DNA from: Actinomycetes bacterium
Lineage (GTDB): Bacteria > Actinomycetota > Thermoleophilia > Solirubrobacterales > Solirubrobacteraceae
NCBI GenBank assembly: GCA_023405705.1
Contig: JAEXXR010000691.1
Location: 1 to 6,588 of the forward strand
DNA: 6,588 nucleotides
Direction of reading: 5' to 3'
Positions 1-5,875 of the stretch are shown here, piece by piece (within the stretch, counting starts at the first letter, position 1; every line of letters starts with the position of its first letter). The notes below the pieces were generated by a model. It searched no databases, was not told the origin of the DNA, and worked only from the letters and a program-made list of their open reading frames with translations. Made by a program: the position numbers and the translations under genes.

Positions 1-51
1 CGCCCGCGCGGCTCGTGCCTGTCGGGCCTCGGCGCCCGCGCGCCTGCGCCC

Positions 52-1104
52 TCAGCGCCGGATCGCGATGTTGCTGAGCGTCTCGCGCGGGCTGATGCAG
101 AAGACGTTGTCGTCGGTCTGCCAGACGTCGCGGCCGTAGCGGACGCAGTAGTTCCAGTAGGCGGGGTTGGAGCGGCCGCCGACGATCGCGTAGACCCGCC
201 GTGTCGGCGAGTGGATCGTGCGGACGACGAACCGCCCGCTGCGCAGCGTGCGGCCGACGTTCACGCCCGCGTAGCTCCACGATCCCTGCGCAATTCTGAA
301 GCGGTAGCTCGTCGTGCCGGTGCGCGCGGGGACGAGCGGGGTGAACGTCAACGTCCCGCTCGAGCCGGCGTCCAGCCGCACGCCGGCGCCACGGCCGCCC
401 TTCTCCCAGCCGGTGCAGGGGTCGGCGGAGGCGACGCTCGTCCAACTGCGCGAACCCTGGCGCCGCACCGAGAAGACGAACGGCTGCGCGGCGTAGCGCT
501 GGCGGCAGCCGGACGGCTTGCGGACGCGGACCTGCACGTCGGCCGGGTCGGCCCACGCCTCGCGGAACGTCCACAGCGTGGGGGTCGGCTGGCGCAGCCC
601 GGCGCGGACCCCGACCGTCGCGCTGACGGTCCGGCGGCACTGCACCTTCTCGCCGCCGTAGAACTCGAGCGACCCGTCCGTCAGCATCTCCTCGCGCTCG
701 GCCTGCGAGAGCTCCCAGGGCGCCCCTTCCTCCTCTTCGTCACCCCAGGACGTGACCTGGTGCTCGACATAGTCGGCCTCGACGGTGACCGGTCCGCTCC
801 CGATCTCGGCTGAGAACCAGAACGACTCGTATCTGGCGGTGTCGACGGTGTCGTCCCACTCGACCCCGCCGCGTCTGAAGCGGATCGCGACCTTCTGTCT
901 CAGTGCGAACCGTCTGTCGCTCTGGCGTCTGCGCAGCGCGACGTCGTACCAGCGGTGCTCGATCGCCTCGCTCGGAAGCCCGAACGACAGCAGCGGCTCG
1001 GCGTCGGGCGCGCAGGCCGGCAGCTCTTGAGCGCCGGCGGCGGACGGCAGCGCGGCGGCCAGCACGGCCGCCGCGAGCGGGAGAAGAGTTCGGAGCGGAC
1101 GCAC
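52..1104 (-). CDS. secreted six-cysteine protein, function unknown
   Basis: This 350-residue protein is not one I recognise. It begins with a classic Sec signal peptide: a short basic start (VRPLR), a hydrophobic Leu/Ala stretch at about residues 7-20, and a likely cleavage site after AGA at residue 25. The mature part has six cysteines (residues 31, 156, 200, 230, 320, 336), an even number that would suit disulfides outside the cytoplasm. It is rich in Trp, Tyr, Arg and alternating beta-like segments, and carries an acidic run (DEEEE) at about 122-126. Residues 180-300 (SVRRQGSRSWTSV, then GTLTFTPLVPARTGTTSYRFRI) read like an immunoglobulin-like or other beta-sandwich fold, which is inference only. 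I chose the GTG at 1104 because it places the signal peptide at the N-terminus; an in-frame GTG at 1122 would add six residues. Neither start has a convincing ribosome binding site. No catalytic motif is visible. The gene lies 89 bases downstream of aspS and may be transcribed separately. Confidence 0.75.
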   Translation of the reverse strand: MRPLRTLLPLAAAVLAAALPSAAGAQELPACAPDAEPLLSFGLPSEAIEHRWYDVALRRRQSDRRFALRQKVAIRFRRGGVEWDDTVDTARYESFWFSAEIGSGPVTVEADYVEHQVTSWGDEEEEGAPWELSQAEREEMLTDGSLEFYGGEKVQCRRTVSATVGVRAGLRQPTPTLWTFREAWADPADVQVRVRKPSGCRQRYAAQPFVFSVRRQGSRSWTSVASADPCTGWEKGGRGAGVRLDAGSSGTLTFTPLVPARTGTTSYRFRIAQGSWSYAGVNVGRTLRSGRFVVRTIHSPTRRVYAIVGGRSNPAYWNYCVRYGRDVWQTDDNVFCISPRETLSNIAIRR

Positions 1105-1149
1105 GAGTTGGCACGCTACCACTCGCTGTCGAGGAAGCGCTCCGACGCG

Positions 1150-1169
1150 GCCCCGCGGCCGCGCGGGGC
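1150..1169 (-). terminator. GC-rich hairpin between aspS and the secreted-protein gene
   Basis: A perfect 8-base-pair stem (GCCCCGCG paired with CGCGGGGC) closes a 4-base loop. It starts 25 bases past the aspS stop codon and lies 46 bases before the start of the next gene. No T-run follows on the minus strand, so it is not a canonical intrinsic terminator. U-less hairpins are common at operon ends in high-GC actinobacteria, but such palindromes also arise by chance in sequence this GC-rich. It could end the hisS-aspS transcript, protect its 3' end, or do nothing. Confidence 0.3.
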
Positions 1170-1193
1170 ACCGCCAGCCGCGACGCGCGGCGG

Positions 1194-2999
1194 CTAGGAA
1201 GCCGCGGCGGCGGCCTTGGCCGCCTGCTGCGCTCTGACCTCGGGCGCGACGTTGAGGCCGACGTCGCGCAGCTGGGCGTCGTCGACCGGGGCCGGGGCGC
1301 CGGTCAGCGGGTCGGTGCCGCTGGCGGCCTTGGGGAAGGCCATCGCGTCGCGGATCGAGTCGCGGCCGGCGAGCAGCGCGACGATGCGGTCGACGCCCAT
1401 CGCGATGCCGCCGTGCGGCGGGGCGCCGTATCTGAGCGCGTCGAGCAGGAAGCCGAAGCGGGCCTGCGCCTCCTCGGCGTCGATCCCGAGGATCGCCAGC
1501 ACCTGCTGCTGGACCTCCGGGGTGCTGATGCGGATCGAGCCGCCGCCGATCTCGGAGCCGTCGAGCACGAGGTCGTAGGCGCGCGAGCGCAGCGAGCCCG
1601 GGTCCGCCAGGTCGCCGGTCGGCGCCGTGAACGGATGGTGCAGCGCGTTCCAGGCGCCGTCGTCGCCCTGCTCGAACATCGGGAAGTCGACGACCCAGAG
1701 GATGTCGTGGCGGCCTTCGGCGACCAGGGAGAACCGCTCCGCCAGGTCGAGCCGCAGCGCGCCGAGCGACTGCGCGGCGACCGACGGCTTGTCGGCGACG
1801 ATCAGCAGCAGGTCGCCGGGCTTGCCCTCCAGGGCGCCGGTGACGGCGGCGATCTCGTCCGCGCTCAAAGCCTTCGCGACCGGCGAGCGCCACGTGCCGT
1901 CCTCCTGCACGAACGCCCACACGAGGCCCTTGGCGCCGTGCTGTCTGGCCAGCTCGGTCAGCGCGTCGAGCTCTCTGCGCGGCAGCTCGCGGGCGCCGGC
2001 GTTGAGACCGCGGATCACGCCGCCGCCGGCCAGCGCGCCCGCGAAGACCTTGAACTCGGTCCCCTCGAACAGCGGCCCCAGCTCGGAGATCTCCAGCCCG
2101 AAGCGCGTGTCGGGCCGGTCGGAGCCGAACCGCAGCATCGCCTCGTCGTAGCCCATCCGCGGCCACGGCGCCGGCGCGACGGTCAGGTCGCCGGCGGCGA
2201 AGACGGCGCTCATCACCGTCTCCATCACGTCGATCACGTCGTCCTCGTCGACGAACGACATCTCCAGGTCGAGCTGCGTGAACTCCGGCTGGCGGTCGGC
2301 GCGCGAGTCCTCGTCGCGGAAGCAGCGGGCGATCTGGAAGTAGCGCTCGAAGCCGCCGATCATCAGCAGCTGCTTGAACAGCTGCGGCGACTGCGGCAGC
2401 GCGTAGAAGCTCCCCGGGTCGATGCGGGCCGGGACGAGGTAGTCGCGCGCGCCCTCGGGGGTCGAGCGCGTCAGCGTCGGCGTCTCGATCTCGAGGAAGT
2501 CGCGCTCGACGAGGACGCCGCGCATCGTCTGCGTGACGACGTGGCGCAGCTTCATCGCCTCCTGCATGCCGGCGCGGCGCAGGTCGAGCGCGCGGTGGCG
2601 CAGGCGCAGGTCCTCGTTGACCGGGCCGTCCTCGTCGATCGGGAACGGCGGCGTGTCGGCGGCGGCGTGGACGATCAGCTCGTCGACCGTCACCTCGATC
2701 TCACCCGTCGGGATGTTCGGGTTGACGTTCTCGGCCTCGCGGCGGGTGATCGTGCCGACGGCGGTGAGGACGTGCTCGGAGCGAAGCGAGTGGGCCAGCC
2801 TGTGGGCCTCGGGCGCGCGGTCCGGGTGGAAGGTCAGCTGGACGATCCCGGAGCGGTCGCGCAGGTCGATGAAGATCAGGCCACCGTGGTCGCGCCGGCG
2901 ATGGACCCAGCCGGCGACGCGGACCTGCTCGTCGGCGCGGGCGGCGGTGAGGTCTCCCGACCAGGCGTCGCGGTACTGGTTGGGCCGAGGTGTCCTCAT
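1194..2999 (-). CDS. aspS: aspartyl-tRNA synthetase, bacterial type, possibly Asp/Asn dual-specific
   Basis: This class II synthetase of 601 residues activates aspartate with ATP and loads it onto tRNA in the cytoplasm. Domains in order: an OB-fold anticodon-binding domain (about 1-110, with GWVHRRRDHGGLIFIDLRD at 30-48); the start of the catalytic core with the RDYLVPAR and ALPQSPQLFKQLLM segments (185-213); motif 2 (CFRDEDSRADRQPEFTQLD, 226-244); a bacterial-type GAD insertion (about 285-420, near EFKVFAGAL); and the rest of the core with HHPFTAP (454-460), SEIGGGSIRI (482-491) and motif 3 (GGIAMGVDR, 530-538). The length matches bacterial AspRS. The C-terminus ends in an alanine-rich tail. 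His38 aligns with His31 of Pseudomonas aeruginosa AspRS, a residue linked to tRNA-Asn recognition, whereas E. coli has Leu, so the enzyme may be non-discriminating (inference). The ATG at 2999 overlaps the hisS stop as ATGA, implying translational coupling; a weak purine-rich site (GAAGGGGAAG) lies inside the end of hisS. Confidence 0.98.
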   Translation of the reverse strand: MRTPRPNQYRDAWSGDLTAARADEQVRVAGWVHRRRDHGGLIFIDLRDRSGIVQLTFHPDRAPEAHRLAHSLRSEHVLTAVGTITRREAENVNPNIPTGEIEVTVDELIVHAAADTPPFPIDEDGPVNEDLRLRHRALDLRRAGMQEAMKLRHVVTQTMRGVLVERDFLEIETPTLTRSTPEGARDYLVPARIDPGSFYALPQSPQLFKQLLMIGGFERYFQIARCFRDEDSRADRQPEFTQLDLEMSFVDEDDVIDVMETVMSAVFAAGDLTVAPAPWPRMGYDEAMLRFGSDRPDTRFGLEISELGPLFEGTEFKVFAGALAGGGVIRGLNAGARELPRRELDALTELARQHGAKGLVWAFVQEDGTWRSPVAKALSADEIAAVTGALEGKPGDLLLIVADKPSVAAQSLGALRLDLAERFSLVAEGRHDILWVVDFPMFEQGDDGAWNALHHPFTAPTGDLADPGSLRSRAYDLVLDGSEIGGGSIRISTPEVQQQVLAILGIDAEEAQARFGFLLDALRYGAPPHGGIAMGVDRIVALLAGRDSIRDAMAFPKAASGTDPLTGAPAPVDDAQLRDVGLNVAPEVRAQQAAKAAAAAS

Positions 3000-4249
3000 G
3001 CCAGCGTCTTCCCCTTCTTCAGCACGACCGGGATCACCCGGGCGGGTTCGAGCTCGTCCTGTTCTCCGGACTCCATGTCCTTCAGCGTCACGCCGTCGCT
3101 GCCGACGATCGCGACGAACCGCGCGCCGGCGCGGTCGGCCTGCTTCAGCTGTCCCTTCAGCGAGCGGCCGGCCAGCTCGAACTGGGCGCTGATGCCGGCG
3201 CGGCGCGCCTCCCAGCAAAGCTCGAAGCCGGTCGCGCGACCCTCGGGCACGGCGTAGGCGACGTAGAGGTCGAGCAGCGGCGCGGGCACGCGCTCCTCGC
3301 CGCCGGCGAGCAGGATCCGCTCGATCCCGGCCGCCCAGCCGATGCCGGGCGTCGGCGGGCCGCCGATCTGCTCGATCAGCCCGTCGTAGCGGCCGCCGCC
3401 GCCGACGCCCGACTGGGCGCCGAGCGCGTCGCTGGTGAACTCGAACAGCGTGCGCGCGTAGTAGTCGAGGCCGCGCACGAGCGTCTTGTCGACCTCGTAG
3501 GCGAGGTCGGCGCCGTCGAGCAGCGCGCGCACCTCCGCGAAGTGGTCGAGGTCCTCGGCCGAGAGGTGGTCGAGCAGCCGCGGGGCGTGCTCCATCACCG
3601 CCTGCGTGCCGGGGTGGTCGGAGTCGAAGGCGCGCAGCGGGTTCAGCTCGATCCGCCCACGGACCTCCTCCGACAGCTGGTCCTCGTGCGAGCGCAGGTG
3701 CTGCTGCAGCAGCTCGCGGTAGGCGGCGCGCGTCTCGGGCGTGCCGAGCGAGCCGAGCCGCAGCCGCACGTCCCTCACCCCGAGCGTCTCCAGCAGCTCG
3801 GCGAGCAGCAGGATCGACTCGGCGTCGACGGCCGGGTCGGCCGAGCCGATCGCCTCGGCGCCGACCTGCCAGAACTGGCGGTAGCGGCCGGCCTGCGCGC
3901 GCTCGTAGCGGAAGAAGCTGGAGAAGTACCAGAGCTTCACGGGCTGCGGCAGCTTCTGCATGCCGTGCTCGAGGTAGGCGCGCGCGACCGGTGCGGTCCC
4001 CTCGGGGCGCAGCGTCACGGAGCGGCCGCCGCCGTCCTCGAAGGTGTACATCTCCTTCTGGACGATGTCGGTGGAGGCGCCGACGCCGCGGGCGAACAGC
4101 TCGGTCGTCTCGAAGACGGGCGTCTCGATGCGGCGGTAGCCGGCGGCGCCGAGGATCCTGCGGGCGGTCGCCTCGACGTGCTCGCGGCGGACCGCGTCGT
4201 CGGGCAGGACGTCGTAGGTCCCGCGCGGGGCTTGGAGCTTCTGGGCCAT
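2996..4249 (-). CDS. hisS: histidyl-tRNA synthetase
   Basis: This class II synthetase of 417 residues makes histidyl-AMP and transfers histidine to tRNA-His in the cytoplasm. The N-terminus (KLQAPRGTYDVLP, 4-16) is typical of the family. Motif 1 lies around the ETPVFE segment (42-47). LRPEGT (80-85) and FRYERAQAGRYRQFWQ (113-128) form the histidine- and ATP-binding motif 2 region. LVRGLDYYARTLFEF (257-271) is the HisA signature; Arg259 falls at the same position as the catalytic arginine of the E. coli enzyme. GGGGRYDGL (283-291) and PGIGWAAGIER (301-311, motif 3) follow, and residues from about 325 form the HGTP anticodon-binding domain ending in KKGKTLA. Length is normal. The ATG at 4249 gives the conserved N-terminus and lies 7 bases past the upstream hydrolase stop. 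The bases before it (CGCCTAACCCGACG) contain no Shine-Dalgarno, so translation may depend on the upstream gene. Its TGA overlaps the aspS ATG. Confidence 0.98.
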   Translation of the reverse strand: MAQKLQAPRGTYDVLPDDAVRREHVEATARRILGAAGYRRIETPVFETTELFARGVGASTDIVQKEMYTFEDGGGRSVTLRPEGTAPVARAYLEHGMQKLPQPVKLWYFSSFFRYERAQAGRYRQFWQVGAEAIGSADPAVDAESILLLAELLETLGVRDVRLRLGSLGTPETRAAYRELLQQHLRSHEDQLSEEVRGRIELNPLRAFDSDHPGTQAVMEHAPRLLDHLSAEDLDHFAEVRALLDGADLAYEVDKTLVRGLDYYARTLFEFTSDALGAQSGVGGGGRYDGLIEQIGGPPTPGIGWAAGIERILLAGGEERVPAPLLDLYVAYAVPEGRATGFELCWEARRAGISAQFELAGRSLKGQLKQADRAGARFVAIVGSDGVTLKDMESGEQDELEPARVIPVVLKKGKTLA

Positions 4250-4256
4250 CGTCGGG

Positions 4257-4898
4257 TTAGGCGACGAGGTCTTGGAGGAACGGGTTGGTCGCGCGCTCGG
4301 CGCCGAGCGTCGTCGTCCCCATGTGGCCCGGGAAGACCTGCGCGCCGTCGTCGTATCGCTCCAGCAGCTCGGAGATCGACTGCAGCAGCCGCTGGTGGTC
4401 GCCGAACGGAAGGTCGGTGCGGCCGATCGAGCCCTGGAAGAGGACGTCGCCGGAGAACAGCGCGCTGCCGTCGGCGAGCGCCCACGTGACGTGGCCGGGG
4501 CTGTGGCCGGGCGTGAAGACGACGTCGAAGTCGAGGCCCGCCACCGAGATCCGCTCGCCGCCCTCGACGAGGTGCTCGGGGTCGTGGTTCTCGAACGGGC
4601 CGAAGCCGGGCCACGGGACGTATCTGTCGACGTCCAGCAGCACGTCGCGCTCCAGCTTCGGGCACCAGACCGGCGCACCGGTGGCGCGCGCCAGCGGGGC
4701 GACCGCGCCGACGTGGTCGAAGTGGGTGTGCGTGAGCAGGATCGCCTCCAGCCTCACGCCGGCCTGCTCGATCGCGGCGAGCAGGCGGTCGGCCTCGTCG
4801 CCCGGGTCGAAGATGACGGCCGTGTCGGCGCCCTGCCGGCGGACCAGATAGCTGTTCTCCTGGACCGGGCCGACGGTGAAGGGGGCGACCTCGATCAC
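4257..4898 (-). CDS. glyoxalase II-like metallo-beta-lactamase-fold hydrolase
   Basis: This is a 213-residue, probably dinuclear-zinc hydrolase of the cytoplasm. The full metal-ligand set is visible: THTHFDH (His57, His59, Asp61, His62), His132 in TPGHSPGH, Asp151 in FSGDVLF, and His192 in FPGHMG. The start (FTVGPVQENSYLV), the FDPGDEAD segment at about 30-37, and the GSIGRTDLPFGD segment (156-167) are typical of the YcbL/GloB-like branch, which lacks the longer C-terminal glutathione-binding domain of classical glyoxalase II. Thioester hydrolysis is therefore plausible, but the substrate cannot be read from sequence, and an actinobacterial enzyme would not normally use glutathione. A gene of this type next to hisS is known in mycobacteria and related bacteria. 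The GTG start at 4898 overlaps the TGA of the upstream membrane-protein gene as GTGA, and a good ribosome site (AGAGAGG) lies 6 bases before it. The TAA stop is 7 bases before hisS. Confidence 0.93.
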   Translation of the reverse strand: MIEVAPFTVGPVQENSYLVRRQGADTAVIFDPGDEADRLLAAIEQAGVRLEAILLTHTHFDHVGAVAPLARATGAPVWCPKLERDVLLDVDRYVPWPGFGPFENHDPEHLVEGGERISVAGLDFDVVFTPGHSPGHVTWALADGSALFSGDVLFQGSIGRTDLPFGDHQRLLQSISELLERYDDGAQVFPGHMGTTTLGAERATNPFLQDLVA

Positions 4899-4912
4899 GC
4901 GTCGCCTCTCTT
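4892..4912 (-). promoter_or_regulatory. ribosome binding site and GTGA overlap setting the hydrolase start
   Basis: On the minus strand AGAGAGG sits 6 bases upstream of a GTG whose last two bases begin the TGA stop of the preceding membrane-protein gene. This fixes the hydrolase start at 4898, because the frame offers no ATG near the conserved N-terminal FTVGPVQENSYLV segment. The arrangement suggests that translation of the two genes is coupled. Confidence 0.65.
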
Positions 4913-5290
4913 GACGCCCGCGGCGGCGCGCTCCTTCGCTCTCTTCGCCTGGCGCCGTCTGTAGACGAACAGGTCGGTGTAGTAGCCCATCGGGATGTAG
5001 ACGAGCAGCATGAACAGCGCGATGAAGACCTTGCCGGCGAACGGCTGTTCTCTGAAGAGCAGGACGAGCAGGACGAAGAAGAAGGCGGTGGCGACGGCGG
5101 CGCGCTGGATCGCGCCTCTCCACGTCGGCGGCGTGTCGAGCCGCTGCAGCCGGCGCTGATGCGCCTCGTCGCGGGCGGAGAGCTTGCGCTCGCCCTCGCC
5201 CGGCTTGCGCCCGGTGCGCCCGCGCGCCTCGATCTGACCGGCGGCGTTGCCGCGATGCTTGGTCTGGCGCTTCTTCTTCGTCTGTGCCAT
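4895..5290 (-). CDS. small basic two-helix membrane protein, function unknown
   Basis: I do not recognise this 131-residue protein. Residues 1-60 are hydrophilic and strongly basic (MAQTKKKRQTKHRG at the start, then many Arg/Lys with scattered Glu), with no signal peptide. Two hydrophobic segments follow: about 64-79 (AAVATAFFFVLLVLLF) and about 88-108 (VFIALFMLLVYIPMGYYTDLF), separated by a short REQPFAGK turn. A second basic tail (YRRRQAKRAKERAAAGVKRG) ends the protein. By the positive-inside rule both ends should be cytoplasmic, making a hairpin in the membrane with highly charged arms that could touch nucleic acid, ribosomes or lipid head groups (inference). The ATG at 5290 is preceded by GGAAG at a short spacing. 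The TGA overlaps the GTG of the hydrolase gene, so the protein is produced together with the hydrolase-hisS-aspS block. At least five of its arginines use the AGA codon. Confidence 0.85.
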   Translation of the reverse strand: MAQTKKKRQTKHRGNAAGQIEARGRTGRKPGEGERKLSARDEAHQRRLQRLDTPPTWRGAIQRAAVATAFFFVLLVLLFREQPFAGKVFIALFMLLVYIPMGYYTDLFVYRRRQAKRAKERAAAGVKRGDA

Positions 5291-5313
5291 GTCTTCCAGG
5301 GAGATTAGACGGA

Positions 5314-5844
5314 TCAGCCGCGCGCGGGCGGGAGCTGGCGCTCGACGTCGGCCCGCGCCTCGCGGATGCCCTCGCTGTCGCTGACCAGCCGCTCGACCGC
5401 CTCTCTCGCGGCCTGCGCGTCCCCGGCGCGTGCGGCGGTCGCGATCGCTCTGAGGTCGTCGGCGCCGTCCTGCAGCGCGACGCGCAGCTCGTCGAGCGCC
5501 GTGTCGACTCTCGCGGGCACGTTCAGCGACTCCAGTCTCGCGACCGCGGCCTCGGTGCGGACGGTCAGCGCGGTGAACTGGTCGGCGATCTCGGCGTCGG
5601 ATGCCGATCTCGCCTGCGTGACCGCGGTGCCGATGTCCTGGCCGATCGCGACGACCTCGACTCTGATCGGCGCCCAGGCGGCCGCCGCGCCGGCGACCGA
5701 GAGGCGCGGCGAGGTCGTCGTCGTGATCGACCCGCCGGTGCCGCTGCCGCCGTCGTCGTCGCCGCAGCCGGTCAGCGCCGCGACCGCCAGCACGAGCGCC
5801 GCGGCGGCCGTCGCCAGCACCCTGGATCGCCGTCCCATGTCCAT
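5314..5844 (-). CDS. predicted lipoprotein with helical charged domain, function unknown
   Basis: This 176-residue protein has a lipoprotein signal: basic GRRSR, a hydrophobic Ala/Leu/Val stretch at about 10-23, and the lipobox LTGC with Cys27 as the lipidated residue. The protein should therefore be anchored on the outer face of the membrane. A flexible linker rich in Gly, Asp, Ser and Thr follows (about 28-46, with GDDDGG and TTTT). Residues 50-170 are Ala-, Arg-, Glu- and Asp-rich with heptad-like spacing, and look like a bundle of amphipathic helices or coiled coil. No cysteine besides the lipidated one and no catalytic motif is present. I cannot assign a family. Two start codons are possible: ATG at 5844 (AGGG seven bases upstream) and ATG at 5838 (AGGA eight bases upstream); the difference is two residues and does not affect the signal. 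The gene lies 31 bases after the FTCD-like gene and 23 bases before the membrane-protein gene. Several arginines use AGA. Confidence 0.87.
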   Translation of the reverse strand: MDMGRRSRVLATAAAALVLAVAALTGCGDDDGGSGTGGSITTTTSPRLSVAGAAAAWAPIRVEVVAIGQDIGTAVTQARSASDAEIADQFTALTVRTEAAVARLESLNVPARVDTALDELRVALQDGADDLRAIATAARAGDAQAAREAVERLVSDSEGIREARADVERQLPPARG

Positions 5845-5875
5845 CGTCCTACCCTACGCCGCCGCGCCGCGACAC

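Noticed and set aside
23..38. Short inverted repeat downstream of the secreted-protein gene as a terminator
   Set aside because: The stem is only five base pairs with a six-base loop and no T-run; such pairs are common by chance in this GC-rich sequence. Positions 1-51 hold nothing else I can support.
1105..2166. The upstream extension of the secreted-protein frame into the aspS region, giving a 704-codon frame
   Set aside because: The part overlapping aspS is a compositional shadow. A signal peptide beginning at 1104 marks the real protein start, so this is not a fusion.
903..3257. A 784-codon open frame on the plus strand, plus a 499-codon one at 2990-4489, antisense to aspS and hisS
   Set aside because: Their products are low-complexity Arg/Ala/Gly/Val-rich sequence with no motifs, while the minus strand encodes unmistakable synthetases. 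Long antisense frames are expected in DNA where third codon positions are nearly all G or C.
4250..4678. The hisS frame extended upstream across the hydrolase gene, giving a 560-codon frame
   Set aside because: The extra N-terminal sequence is Ser/Arg/Thr-rich shadow. The conserved HisRS N-terminus begins at the ATG at 4249.
5740..5765. Run of GTC/CGTCGT repeats that might be a microsatellite
   Set aside because: It is the coding sequence for the GDDDGG linker after the lipobox, a normal feature of lipoproteins.
5845..5875. Possible promoter between the FTCD-like gene and the lipoprotein gene
   Set aside because: The 31-base gap shows no recognisable -10/-35 pair; only the ribosome binding site region can be read. 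A promoter could lie inside the upstream gene but cannot be supported.
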